Source: Amphirosellinia nigrospora (lineage: Eukaryota > Ascomycota > Sordariomycetes > Xylariales > Xylariaceae). From it: a DNA stretch of 64,000 bases. The translations under genes and the position numbers were made by a program. A model generated the notes under the pieces. That model did not search any database, was not told where the DNA came from, and saw nothing but the letters and a program-made list of their open reading frames with translations. The DNA lies in NCBI GenBank assembly GCA_004123355.1, contig SCHM01000002.1, positions 5,739,569-5,803,568 on the forward strand. Direction: 5' to 3'. Below, one piece after another: positions 9,992 through 20,955 of this stretch; position 1 is the stretch's first letter, and each line of letters starts with the position of its first letter.

Positions 9992-10774
9992 TGGTATGCG
10001 TTAGTATCCGCAGGAGCGTATCGAGTTTATGTTTTCATGAGTACTTGTAGGTGTAGGAAGGAGAACAAATACTTATGTCAAAGTGATGAACAGATAAGGA
10101 GGGATGTGGGCTGTTTCAGTTGGTGATGACGACGCCTCCGCGTCTCTCCCGCCGCCATGTGGGGGTTTCTAATGCTAGCGCTCTAAAGGACCCTTCTAGG
10201 CTTCAACTGGCACAGACGGCGCAGCCGGGGAGCTGCAGCTGGTGCTTTGTGAGTTACGGGCCGCCACCCCTTTGTCCATGGAACAACAAGCTGCACTGTA
10301 CTGTACGTGGTACGTCTCTAAGGCACGCTTTGTTCGAGACAATCATCCACCCCGGGCATCTTCCTATTAAATCTCAGATCTCGTACAGGGATTTCTATTC
10401 GTAGACTATCAAATTCTAATTAATAGTGTAAAGCTCATCTCTTTATTAGGAGGTAGGCAATATACACCTACCCAACCGTTAGGCTCCTAATATTATACGA
10501 GATACGAGGGTTTTTAAGTATACAGAAGTGAGCCAATGAAACATGTTTGTTGAATCACGAGTCTCATAGGTACCTTGTTTGTAGGGCAAGCATGGCAACT
10601 CTATCGTGGCTTTGCCGTTCAGCTCTCCCAGCCCTATCCCAATATAGGCAAGATGGTGATCCCAACTCCAACGAAGGATGAGTTCTTGGCTCTATTTAAC
10701 GATCGCGGTGGGAGCAAGCGTTCCAATGCGATTGTTCTCAGGACTGCCTCGCCATATACTCTGATGTGATATGA
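9992..10774. other. Divergent intergenic region
   Basis: The stretch lies between two divergently read genes and should carry both promoters. A 38-codon open stretch from the ATG at 10653 could be an upstream exon of the next gene but has no recognisable homology. No repeat family is seen. Confidence 0.45.
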
Positions 10775-12079
10775 ATGCTACTACTTACTTCATCTACATC
10801 TCAAGTGATCTCTACAACAATTGAACTTAGTCATGTCATCAAAAGAAGCCCTCGGGGGTGCCATCGGACCTTGACACAGGAAGCCAGTCGCCCATTGATT
10901 TTAGAGAACGGTCAATCCGATAGTGGTGAGAATAACAACGGAGATAATCTCCCTAGTCAAAGTCAAGGCGTACTCCGCCCTGGCGCTGCAGGATCAGACA
11001 ACTTATCTATACCTCGAGTCTCTTTAGACACGACTATTTCTAGTGATACAAATGATTCAACAAGAGTACCGAGTACATCGTCCTCTGTCGACGGGGTTGA
11101 TACTGAGCTCGCCCCAGCCGCGTCTCAGGACTCTGGATTGATCACCGAGAGTCGCATCATCGACCTCGCGACTAGAAGCTTCCCTCCCATCCTGGAAGAT
11201 GCAGAGTTCCCGCCTCTCCCCAAGCCGGTTCTGATCCCGCGCTTATACCCCGGGGCCGCGATTCCTTTCGCGCGCGCGTGGGCGCCGGAACTAGCCGACC
11301 ACGCTGTCACTAAAGAAGACTTCGTGGCTTTCATCGACAACCTCAACATCATCATAACACCTCATGTCGCGTTTCGCGTTCTAAAAGTCGCGGGCTTCGC
11401 CGTTGGACTGGTGCCCTACGATGTGGCAGAGGGTGTCGGCAGCGCTATAGAGGCTATCGCCATTGTCGGCGCGGCCGCTCTGAATTACAAGCGCACGAAA
11501 GACTATCTCGCGCTCATGAACGAAAAGTACTTTCATCCGCGCAAGTTGCACGTCAAGATCATCGGCACGAAACGACTCAAGAAGCTATTCGGGTTGGAAA
11601 AGAAGGATCCCTGTCTCGCGGCGCTCACTGAGACAACACTAGACTTAACATGTCAGGAAAGGTGTCTTCAGTATTTGTCGCAGTATATATGCGAGCTCTC
11701 GTTCGATGTACCGGCTCCAAGTCCGGCAACGACTACGCTTGCCAAAATCGCAACGTGGGAGATCAAGCATAAGGTCCTCAAGGCTGATAAGGCAGCGAGA
11801 TCAGGTCGTAAGCGGTCTTGGAAGAGGCAACAGAAAGGGAAGAGTCCGCAGAGCCGCTGGAATAGCTGGGGAGAGCGAAACAGGGTCAAATCCTTAGGCT
11901 GGTTACTGGTGCAAGATCTCGGAGAATGGGAGGCGCAGAGAGCCGAAAAGTTGGCGAAAAAGGAAGAGAGGAAATCGAAGGAAGGAGACGGACGTCGTCC
12001 TGGCGCAATATCGTTTAATCAACCGTCTCTATATAAATCGGTAGTTGCCTTGGCTCTTTGGTGTTCGAGTTTGTTTTAA
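10775..12079 (+). CDS. Fungus-specific conserved protein of unknown function
   Basis: The frame is uninterrupted for 434 residues. Residues 1-150 are low-complexity and Ser/Thr/Asp-rich. The conserved core spans about 165-290: IPFARAWAPELADHAVTKED, then FVAFIDNLNIIITPH, a hydrophobic helix (VAGFAVGLVPYDVAEGVGSA) and the basic motif MNEKYFHPRKLHVKI. This pattern recurs in many filamentous ascomycete proteins that I know only as uncharacterised. A lysine/arginine-rich, probably coiled-coil tail follows. The true start may be further downstream, because the first 40 residues look non-conserved. It faces the NLR gene tail to tail across about 860 bases. No catalytic motif is seen, so no function is proposed. 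Confidence 0.65.
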   Translation: MLLLTSSTSQVISTTIELSHVIKRSPRGCHRTLTQEASRPLILENGQSDSGENNNGDNLPSQSQGVLRPGAAGSDNLSIPRVSLDTTISSDTNDSTRVPSTSSSVDGVDTELAPAASQDSGLITESRIIDLATRSFPPILEDAEFPPLPKPVLIPRLYPGAAIPFARAWAPELADHAVTKEDFVAFIDNLNIIITPHVAFRVLKVAGFAVGLVPYDVAEGVGSAIEAIAIVGAAALNYKRTKDYLALMNEKYFHPRKLHVKIIGTKRLKKLFGLEKKDPCLAALTETTLDLTCQERCLQYLSQYICELSFDVPAPSPATTTLAKIATWEIKHKVLKADKAARSGRKRSWKRQQKGKSPQSRWNSWGERNRVKSLGWLLVQDLGEWEAQRAEKLAKKEERKSKEGDGRRPGAISFNQPSLYKSVVALALWCSSLF

Positions 12080-12941
12080 TACTGTAATGGAGTCTTCTCG
12101 CTTTTAGTTTCTATGTCCGACTTGCTCGGCAACGTCCCGGCGAGTTTCTTGGTATCTCAAATACACTTCCTAAAGTTTCACTGCCCCAAAGCTAGCCACA
12201 CACGATGCCCCCCCATTATAGACTGATGCCGTTACTATTTTTTATAACTCATACAACACATCAGTAACGTAAATGGCTACTGCAGTGCCAGCGTATACTT
12301 CACGGGCAGGTGAACCACAGAGTGAGGGCCAGGGTGATTACGTTAACAACAACGATACAAGAATTAGCAAGCATCCCTCACTTAGGTATTGTGGGTGTTG
12401 CCGTATGTACGTAGAAGTAGCCTCAGCCGTTGGTGGGATTGATTTTCTCCTTTTCATCAAACCAGCCGATTGATATTATAGCTACAGCCCCTAATTACTT
12501 ACAATATATTTGAACATGACCCTGTAGCTCTAGGGTATATTCATTATTTACCTTTGTATCGATATCTACGGAACCTCCTCAGCTCTCGCCTACAAGCCCT
12601 AATCTTTATTTTTAATTCCTCATGACTTTTACCACCATATGATATTACGATAGTACTCGACTTTTTTTAACGAAGCATAAACCGCCAGTCACAAACGCGG
12701 CCAACTGCTTCATCCCTTAAAGCGTCAACTCGTGCCCCAAACTAGACCTAGGAGTATATTATCTTAGCTCTGAACCCCAATTCTATGACATCTCAAGCGA
12801 CGGTCCTCGCTTACAACAACATACACTTGTCTGACTAGAAAAGTCTCGTTCATCTCTTAAATGCGAATCTAGCCACCATGTGGGTTGAAGGCATTTTTGT
12901 ATAGTTACACGGTAGGTATCTACACAAAAGCCGAGACCAAA
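12080..12941. other. Intergenic, between convergent genes
   Basis: AT-rich 3' flanks of two converging genes. No coding region, RNA gene or recognised repeat is seen. Confidence 0.55.
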
Positions 12942-15900
12942 CTAAGTGCTCGCGCCGGCGCCATTTTCAAGCAATAGCTTCACAACCGCTTTGTTCCCTG
13001 TCATCCTCGCCAATCCTAGCGGCGTTAGGCCACTCTTATCCTTAGAGTCAAAGTCGGCGCCTTTCTCTACCAAAAGCTTAACAATCTCCACACGTCCTTC
13101 TTCTCTAGCCGCCCGCAATAGCGGCGTTTGGCCATTGTTATCCTTAGATTCTAGGTCGGCGCCTTTTTCAACTAAAAGCTTTACAACCTCCACGTATCCG
13201 TTTCTAGCCGCCCATGATAGCGGCGTTTGGCCAAACATCTTATCCTTAAACTCTAAGTTGGCGCTTTGCTCGAGCAACTGCTTGACAACTACCACGTGCC
13301 CAACGTACGACGATATGAAAAGACTGGTCAAAACTTTAGGGCACTCTCCATGTTTGTTTCTGTCCCAAAATATGTTGAGCCATGTCGAGCAACTCCTAAA
13401 ATTTGGATCACAAATATTTAAAGTACGATGTACTATACCCACATCTTCGCTCACACAAGCTTCGCGAAAATGAGCAACCCAATTCTTAGCTGAATAGTCT
13501 AAAAAGGTATAGCTGTCGAGGCACTGGTCGATTGCAGAGCTCTCCTCTTTTGGAATACCATCATGATTGAGGAAGTCAAGATAGATAACACAGATCTCTG
13601 CAAGGACACTGTGTGCGTCGCGACTGGTAATGGAGTGTTGCCAGCGTCCTGAAGGAATCGTTTCAGGCAACGCTATACCCAAGAGAAACTCTCGCGCAGT
13701 TTGATGAAGAAAATAAACCTTTCCATGATGAATTGAAACAAACAAGCCACACCAGGATCGAAGACGCGATTTAAAGTCCTCTTTTGCTCCAGGTCGAGGT
13801 CTTGAAGAGACTTTGACGTATCGTTAACGTTCAAAGCAACGTTCATTTCCAGAATCGTTAACGGCCCATTTGCTGCCAGGATAATGCTCAAAGCCTTTTT
13901 GACTGTGGGGGCTTCTTCTGTTTTACACTTGCTCAGAATTTTCTCGTATGCCTGGTATACAGTCTGTGGCAATGTTGAAATAGTAGCATCGACGGCCTTT
14001 TCAGTCTTTTTGAAGTCGTCTCTTGTCAAATAGTCAAACACAAGATATACCCAAAGGTAGGTACGGTGCGGAATTTGAAGCAATTTTCCAGCTAGGTGGT
14101 CCTTGAGCTGGCTAGAGAGGTTTTTCTCTTTCGCTAGGTGTTCCACCCGGTATTTGATTACTTGGTTTACCTCTTGGCTGATGGTTTCTGATTCTTCTTC
14201 TCCCGGTATACGGACATATGGGAAAGCGTCTAGCAAATTCCGGAATTTGGACACGATCTGCTCATACGGGCGACTTGTAAGAAGGTACTTCAACTTGGCC
14301 GTATTCGAACGATTGCCGCGAAATTGATTCTCGATATTTCGAATCAAGTCTTCATATTCCGGTTCGTCACACTCATCTAGAGCATCCATGACTATGATTA
14401 TATGCCCGGCCCGGGATCTTGCACGGCATTTGCTAGGATCGTCCAAGGCGACTTTGTCGAGTTGATTAGACCTCGCCCGTCTACCTTGAATTGATTCATA
14501 GCATATTCAATCAAGAACGGTTTCAGTGAAAAGAGTTGGTGAAGCAGGGCGCAAAGTGCTTGACGACACGTGTTCTGGTCCTGGTCTTTGAAGAAAAAGT
14601 AGCAAATGGTTGAGCGTGGTAATCCGTAGTCGACGAGGTATTTAGCCAAAACAGACTTTCCACAACCTGGGTCTGCAGAAACTAGCAAGGGCCCCGAATC
14701 TTGGTCCAGCCACATTTGATAATTCTCATGTCTTGAGAACCACTCGCACGTGCCGTCTACTCTGGCTTCCACGCGATCTTTATACCACTCATACGTAGCG
14801 TCTTTTTTGCTATCAGTGAGACGGAATAGTTGAAGGCAGTCGTTTTGCTTGTCAGTTAGCTTCTGCTTGACTTCTTCTTCCTCGATCTCAAGCCCTCTTT
14901 GCGCAATCCCTAGCTGCTCCGTTGCAATGCGGACTTGCTGTTCAGAGACAATAAACAACTGTCGCATGGCTTTGAGAGCTTCTTTGCTTTTACTGTTGAG
15001 AGACTCAAGTTCTTGTCTCGCTACCAACTCATTTATCTGAATCAGGTTTTGTAAACGGTCTCTTCGAGCTGTTTGATGTCGCGTGTCATCTTTTCCCAAT
15101 CTTCCGTCAGAATTGCGTCGTTAACGTAACGTCTGAGGTGGTTCTGGTAGAATCTTAGAACACTCCGGAATTGAAATTTGAGAATGTGCTCATAAAGTTG
15201 TACAATGTGGTTATTAGCTTCCGTCATCAAAGCACGGAAAACATTGGGTTCTCGCCGAGCCGCTGCAGCAGATACTCAAGCTCGGCGTAATACTGCATGC
15301 GAGTAGTCACATAAGCGAACCCGTCATGGTTGGCTTCATCTGCAACTTTTCGGTTCGTGAGGAGCGGGAGAATCATGCAGACACCCACACGATGGAAGCC
15401 TCTGGCGATTGCTTGACAGCCTGGTCGATCCAGTCTTTTGCTCACATCACCAACTTTGCGGCTTGATCAATTTGATTTGACAAGCTGAATTCATGACCGG
15501 CGATGGTGTATCTTGTTTTCTTTCGTCTTCTCGTTGTAGACCTGCCGCGATTATAGTTTTCAATTTGGCTTGCCGAGCTTGTTTATCGGTGCCAGAGCTC
15601 GCGTCGTCTGGTAGCATAGCCTGCTCAGCCTCGTCTTTGGACGCGGAAACTATGAATTAGTCAATATCTATGGTGTATGACTCGTATGCAGAGCGTACTT
15701 GTCTTTTGCGCGTAGTTTGAGAGCAGCTCCTCGTACTTCTCTACCAAGTGTGGTTCGTGATCTTTGAGAGCTTCGTATGCGCGGTCCAAAGTGATTGCCT
15801 GGTAGCGGGGTCTTCGTGATTTGAAGACGGATGGCTGGTATTGGCCAAGCCCTGTCCAAAGCCCTCCTCTCGAACGTGGTTGTTGCTGCTTTTCTGTCTG

Positions 15901-15946
15901 GACTTTTTGCCCAGACGTTTCGGAATTGACGTTTGAGATGATCCAT
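12942..15946 (-). CDS. NACHT-ankyrin NLR-like protein (STAND NTPase)
   Basis: About 985 residues. The start at 15946 (MDHLKRQFRNVWAKSPDRK) leads into the NWD-type NACHT N-terminal helical domain: YEALKDHEPHLVEKYEELL, an intron at 15650-15698, then MILPLLTNRKVADEANHDGF and FQFRSVLRFYQNHLRR. The NACHT core has Walker A DPGCGKSVLAKYL near 14650 and Walker B IIIVMDALDECDE near 14370. A winged-helix-like region follows, containing VYFLHQTAREFLLG. The C-terminus carries ankyrin repeats from about 13300 that are very alike (VVKLLVEKGADLESKD). Such proteins act as intracellular sensors in fungal non-self recognition and cell death; the ligand is unknown. Frame changes near 15430, 15235, 15050, 14405 and 13730 mostly sit in C, G or A runs, where one added base restores the conserved reading. 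No separate effector domain precedes the NWD domain. Confidence 0.85.
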
Positions 15947-17045
15947 GGTCAATCAGAATGTAAACGTTGTTGCCGGAGCATTGCCTCTCGTGAGGATAGG
16001 AATAGGTTCCATCCTATATACATAACTGTCTGCTGTATGCAGGCTGTGTTCGAATAAGCGCCGCAGAAGTGCGTGCGCTCGTGATTGGTTTTAAGGTCGT
16101 ATCATTCATGCAGAATTGGTGTCGTTTTTCACTTATTGGCTGCCTGCGCGGTAAGTGCGCCAAATGACCTCTGGTGGTATTTGGTGCGTCGGATTGCCTG
16201 AACGTTTACGACTTAGTTCAATGCAAGCTTCAGCCAGCTTCTCTCTATCTCTTGTAAAATAGTCGGTACTGAGTCTCTAACTAGCATCAATATTGAGGTC
16301 CTCCCACCGTCAGGCGAATCAGGTAACGCTTTAAGCGAATAGCTACCCAGGTGCCATATCATGTTGAGAATAATTAAACATAGAGTAGATAATGAAGCAC
16401 TGGAGAGAAAGCCCCAGGAGAACTTCAAGTCTACGAAAGGTATGACATCGGCCAATGCGATGCTTAGCAGCTGATTGGATTTGACCCCACGAAAGGGTTA
16501 CATTCTAAGCTGCCTCATTTTTTGATAGTGCTTTTAATCGCAACGCAGCTTATGGTATACCTAAGAACACGTAGGCAGTCCTTACCACCCGCCACAGTTG
16601 GTGGCTATCATGTCCTATTTTCTGCTTAAGGGCAGACAAGAACCTTGAACACCAGCATTCATCCTAGAATTTACCTGCTGAATCAAGCCGCAGGGGAAAC
16701 GCGATCGGTGCTATCACTGAAGATAGAACATGAATTTCTTTTACGGAATGCCGTGTCAGTTTCTGAAAAGTAGCTAGGTTGTAGTATTCACCTACCTACA
16801 TATACTTTCGACCTTGAGGTAGAAAGAAGCACAGTGTAGGCTTCCGGGTCGGTTGAGCCGTTGTCGCGAGTGGATAAAGGTCGAGTGTGGCGGCGATAGT
16901 CTTACCCATGCATACGCCCGAGCCCTCAACCACACCCTACTAACTACACGGGCCTTTGAGCGGCAGAGAAATACCAACACAGTGTGTAGAGATATGTCTC
17001 ACGGAGTTTAACAATTCATTCATTGTAGATACTTCTTACAGGAAC
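15947..17045. other. Intergenic upstream of the NLR
   Basis: The first few hundred bases should contain the NLR promoter. The remainder shows short open frames without domain content. I see no gene or repeat copy until about 17046. Confidence 0.5.
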
Positions 17046-17195
17046 TGTCACGAACCTCGCAAGGTAGGTGTAAACATCTGTTGTTGCACGGAGGATCAGT
17101 GAAGTCATCTCCGTGGGCTCTATGTGACTACTTGACTATATACAGAGAGTCTCTTTGTCTGTGTGCCTAGATCCCTGTTTCCTGGCAGGAACAAT
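17046..17195 (+). repeat. Short LTR-like fossil, family C copy 1
   Basis: This copy starts TGTCACGAACC and shares the ordered landmarks TTGTTGCACG and CTCTTTGTC with three other copies (19341-19474 and 43051-43186 on the opposite strand; 21719-21879 on the same strand). TGTC...GACA ends and a length of 110-160 bases fit a solo LTR or a small non-autonomous element. The far boundary is uncertain. It is degenerate, so an old insertion. Confidence 0.45.
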
Positions 17196-17666
17196 TCATA
17201 TAGCAATGCGATATGTAACGGCCAACATTTTACGTTACGGTAATTTATAGTAAATACTTTCATAAGCAGGTTTATAGGTAAAAGGTAATAATTTTATTTG
17301 TATTTTTGTGTCAAGGGTTTAGAATTCGGAGTTCAGTTAACTAATGATCTTTCGGCTCTCTAGGGTTCTGATTGCCTAATTCTGACTTTAATGTAACCTC
17401 GCCATGCCCTCAATTTATAGACGAATTCTACGACCTTTTCCCCTTCGCAGGCCTCTGAAGGTATGACTCTTCGAGAGGGGTTGACAATGCTAGTCTACCA
17501 ATATGCTTATGTCTCAGCCCACGAAAATGATTGAAGTGAAATCAGTCTTCAGGACTTCCCAGAACTTCCTAAACCTCTATGTATCTCCTGTGGCTACGTC
17601 TGGTGGCTGGTCTATGTGACAATTCTAGCAGATTTTCAAAGCAAAGACACCTCAATGCCAGTGATC

Positions 17667-18411
17667 TCAACATCGACGCCCTCGCTTAGCGCCTCCGACG
17701 TTGGTGGCCTCGGGGTCCTTGCTGCCTTCGGCTGATACTATTGTCAGCATAGGTATATGGCATAGAAGAGCTGAGGGGTATAATGTACATACCGAGCTTT
17801 CGCTCTAGCCAGGCCTTTTGGCGCAGCGGCTTCTTCTTCCAATTTGACTAAAACAAATCAACATGACTAGAAAACAATAGAGCATGATAAGAAAACGATA
17901 GTAGGAACGCTAATGAACGCTGGTTCGTATGATTGGAAAGCTTTACTTTTCCGAATATGTATTGGCAACGACAATTAAGTGTGAGGAAGGTAAAGATTGA
18001 GAAGTTCTAACGGTAACCCCTAAAAATATAAATTTCTCTGCAACGCTTTGATTGGCCTATACGGACTTTACAAAGCTGCTATTAGTTAAAGTCTAAATCG
18101 AGGCATTAACTATAACGTATTTACACTTATATAGACTATATAGCTTACGCACGGCAATAGTAAAAATGGTTACTAACGGTACTATATCTTAATACGTTGA
18201 TATAGCTACGCTTACGTAAACTAAAATTAAAATGCTACGCATTTTAATTTTTACCGTATTTAAAATAGATAGTTTACTATTAACGGTAAAGCTTTCTATT
18301 TTAGTAACAACTTGCTTGGCGCTACCGGGTATTTTATGTATACACTTACAAGAGGGGGCTTGGGCTCCTCCTTGTCCTTGGAGGCTGCGGGTTTCTTCTT
18401 TGGCTCGGGCT
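17667..18411 (-). CDS. Small lysine-rich protein, last three exons only
   Basis: Three exons read in one frame. Exon 18350-18411 encodes EPKKKPAASKDKEEPKPPL, exon 17793-17847 encodes SNWKKKPLRQKAWLERKL, and exon 17667-17737 encodes VSAEGSKDPEATNVGGAK and ends with TGA. Splice sites are canonical (GTAAGT...TTTTAG, then GTATGT...CAATAG with a CTGAC branch site). Basic, proline/lysine-rich composition suggests a nucleic-acid or chromatin partner, but I recognise no family. The first intron is unusually long for this genome (about 500 bases) and contains the repeat listed at 18040-18340. Upstream exons were not located, so the gene may be truncated. Confidence 0.45.
18040..18340 (+). repeat. AT-rich repeat inside an intron, related to 3.6 kb element
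   Basis: AAAGCTTTCTATTTTAGTAA followed by CAACTTGCTTGGCGCTACC matches the minus strand of the 3605-3720 element with mainly C-to-T changes, and AAATCGAGG is shared further out. The stretch is far more AT-rich than the flanking exons. It lies wholly within the inferred intron 17848-18349. Confidence 0.5.
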
Positions 18412-18556
18412 CTACTTATAATTAGTTACACAGAGAACAAGTCGAAACTTAATTCGAGACACCACTAGGTAACTTGGGGCCGAGCGCCACCCCCCGAATT
18501 CACGGTGATCAACTGTTGGATCTGGCTATTTGTAACTAGAGCCCCTTTAGTCAAGG

Positions 18557-18667
18557 GTGTCATGATACAGAACTGCACACTATACCACAACACTGCAAAA
18601 GGTAGAACGTTGTCAAGTCGAGCACTTGACTGTCTGCAGTTGACTATACATGTACTGGACTCGTGAC
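18557..18667. repeat. Possible family C fossil
   Basis: The stretch begins TGTCATGATACAG and ends GGACTCGTGACA. The flank AAGGGCACGGAAGCTTT resembles the flank of the copy at 21719-21879 (AAGGGGGACAGTTAAGCTTT). The interior match is weak. Confidence 0.3.
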
Positions 18668-20845
18668 AAAGGGCACGGAAGCTTTCGTTTTTAGGCCACA
18701 TAGACCACACACATAGGCTATATGGCTGCGTGGGCTATATGGGCCTCGTGGGCTGGCTTCTAGGGCTGTATTGGCTGTGTATAAGTATTGTAGGTAGATA
18801 CCTAGGTAGGTAGGTAGAGGTATCTCTGTGTAGTCATCTAAAATATCCTCTTAGTGCATACTGTCCGATCGTATATTCTGCTATTTAGTATTATCGTTGT
18901 GATGACCATGACATAGATCCATGGATGGGGTTGAGGAAGCCTGTCACACAAGGAGAAACAAACAGTGGTAATGCGATGGTAAAGGGGCAGTAGATTCGCA
19001 GATATCCGGAATAACATGAAATGTGTAACTTCAACAATGCAGGGCGGCTCATGACGGCTTGTAAACAGGTAAACGAGATGGTATTTACGATGCTTGAGGA
19101 TAACCTAAAGTAAAAAAAGGAAAAGAGAAGGGGAAGATTCCAGGTTGTAACAATATGGACTAGTTGAATTTAACCTTAATGTACCTCTTAGAGGTGACCA
19201 AAAGCATTGATCTGATGTCCGTAAATGCTCCAAGATCTTGATTTTGAAAAAGCGTTGTTGAGGAGGTGCGAGTGAATAGGGGAATAGGGGAATAGGGGTA
19301 AGCCAGTACGATGGCACTCATTCTAAGTATCAATAAGTCGTGTTGCGGTTACTTAGACCACGTAGACAAAGGGCATGTGTGTATACAGGTAGTCATAGAC
19401 TAGCCTTCGAAGGTATTCACCCCCTTCGTGCAACAACAAGAATCTACGCGTACCACACATAGGGGATCCTGACAAGGAAAGAGCAGGCCATACGCATGCA
19501 ATTTTTTGGTGGAATTATCTACCTAGGTAGTTTCTAACTTCAGCAATTCAACTTTGGATGAGTATTGGCTTAGGTAGTTTACCTCCTACTAAACTGGAAG
19601 CCTAGGGTGACGACTACCCGAGTTGATTCGGTACTGCATGACATCACGGTCACCGTCCATCGCATGCCCTGTACAGTGCACTATGTTTAGTGAAGGACGT
19701 GAGGCAGTTGTGCTTTCCTACCCAAGGGCAAAATCTTCGCAGTGACGTATGTGCCTTCCGTAAGTCCAACTGCACATCGTATATACCAAAAATATTTCGT
19801 GTGTGCGCTAGACCTGCTCGCTTTCTTCTTTTCTCCTCCGAATCCTGGTCCTGGCTCACATCTCCCCCTCCCAGAGCTCCCTCTCCGAAGGCTTAAAGTT
19901 CGGAGGATCTGGTAACAGTGGCACCCCATTCTCGGAAACCAAAACCTAATGCTGACGTTGACAGTGATATAACCATTTCGCAAAGGCTGCACTATACTGG
20001 GACCTTATTTCCTGGGCAACTATCGAACACCAAGACTCAGCCGCGCCTCAACGTCCACAATGCCCAACTACCCGGATGCCAAACAAACACCTACATTACC
20101 CTGAATGGTTATGACAAGAGCTTGAATATATTCAAGCTCAACTCATCATTCTCTTTCGGTCTCAAGGTCCTTGGTTTCTTCCTCACTTCAGTCAAGAAGC
20201 CTGTCTCTACTTGTGCCCAAATGTCTCAGGCCATCCGTCCATTCTGGTCTATCTTATTGTTGGCCCTTACCGAGATGAAGATGAGTGCAACGGGAACGGC
20301 AAGGAAGTCGGCGTTACGGCCAATAAACTCTCGGCCGTGTTGGCCGTGTGATAATATTCGACTCTGTTCGCACTATGATACTTCCTCGTTCATCGACGCA
20401 AACCTGACACACATCCTTAGATCCAGCAATATCTTTACGTAATAACACACAGCCTCCGATATTCCTATAAACTCTCAAGCAACCGGATAGATCGTTGCGG
20501 CGCAAATACAGCGTATAGCAACCCCTCACGGCGGATACCTTATCAATACTGATGTCGACCACATGGTGGACGCCGTCTTTGTTCATTGCGCCTACAACAT
20601 CAACATCCATACTCTGTTTTGGGGGGCTGTTCTTTCTCAAGCAATCTGGGAGATATGGTGTATATGTGCGAATGGCCTTGCGAAGAGTCATTCAACTACC
20701 ACGTATTCAGGTCTTGGATCGATCGACATCAATATAGTGCGTAAAGGCTGCGCCTCACGGAGTTTACCAGCCACTCACGACCCCGTCGCTCAACAGGTCC
20801 ACGTTCACTTAACAGACGACTTACCGCCGACTATTATCACAGGAA
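18668..20845. other. Gene-poor region with short repeats
   Basis: It contains a GGTAGGTAGGTAG microsatellite near 18795-18820, three copies of GGGAATA near 19270-19296 and one family C fossil. Open frames of 100-170 codons at 19.9-20.7 kb on both strands have no recognisable domain, no consistent splice pattern and overlap one another, so I call no gene. Confidence 0.45.
19341..19474 (-). repeat. Short LTR-like fossil, family C copy 2
   Basis: Landmarks AGACAAAGGGCATGTGTGTA, TTCGTGCAACAACAAGA and ATCCTGACA match the 43051-43186 copy in the same order. Relative to copies at 17.0 and 21.7 kb it is inverted. It is degenerate and has no coding capacity. Confidence 0.5.
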
Positions 20846-20955
20846 TCCGGTATGGTGTAATGGTTAACATCCTACGTTTTCAAAATATTCAATATTGCCA
20901 AGATATTCAATATATGAGATCCGTGGAGCTCGGGGTTCGATTCCCCGTACCGGAG
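20846..20955 (+). tRNA. tRNA-Glu (anticodon TTC) with intron
   Basis: The acceptor stem TCCGGTA pairs with TACCGGA and the discriminator is G. The D region GGTGTAATGGTTAACAT and the T arm GGGGTTCGATTCCCC are typical of tRNA-Glu. The anticodon loop begins TTTTCA, giving TTC, on a stem CTACG/CGTGG. An intron of about 48 bases (20883-20930) follows position 37, the usual place. The intron carries the motif ATATTCAATAT twice. The gene appears intact. Confidence 0.85.

Noticed and set aside
1401-15946. Reading the TPR and NLR genes as pseudogenes
   Set aside because: The breaks sit mostly in homopolymers, conserved sequence resumes at once, and essential genes elsewhere in the window show the same pattern, so sequence error is more likely.
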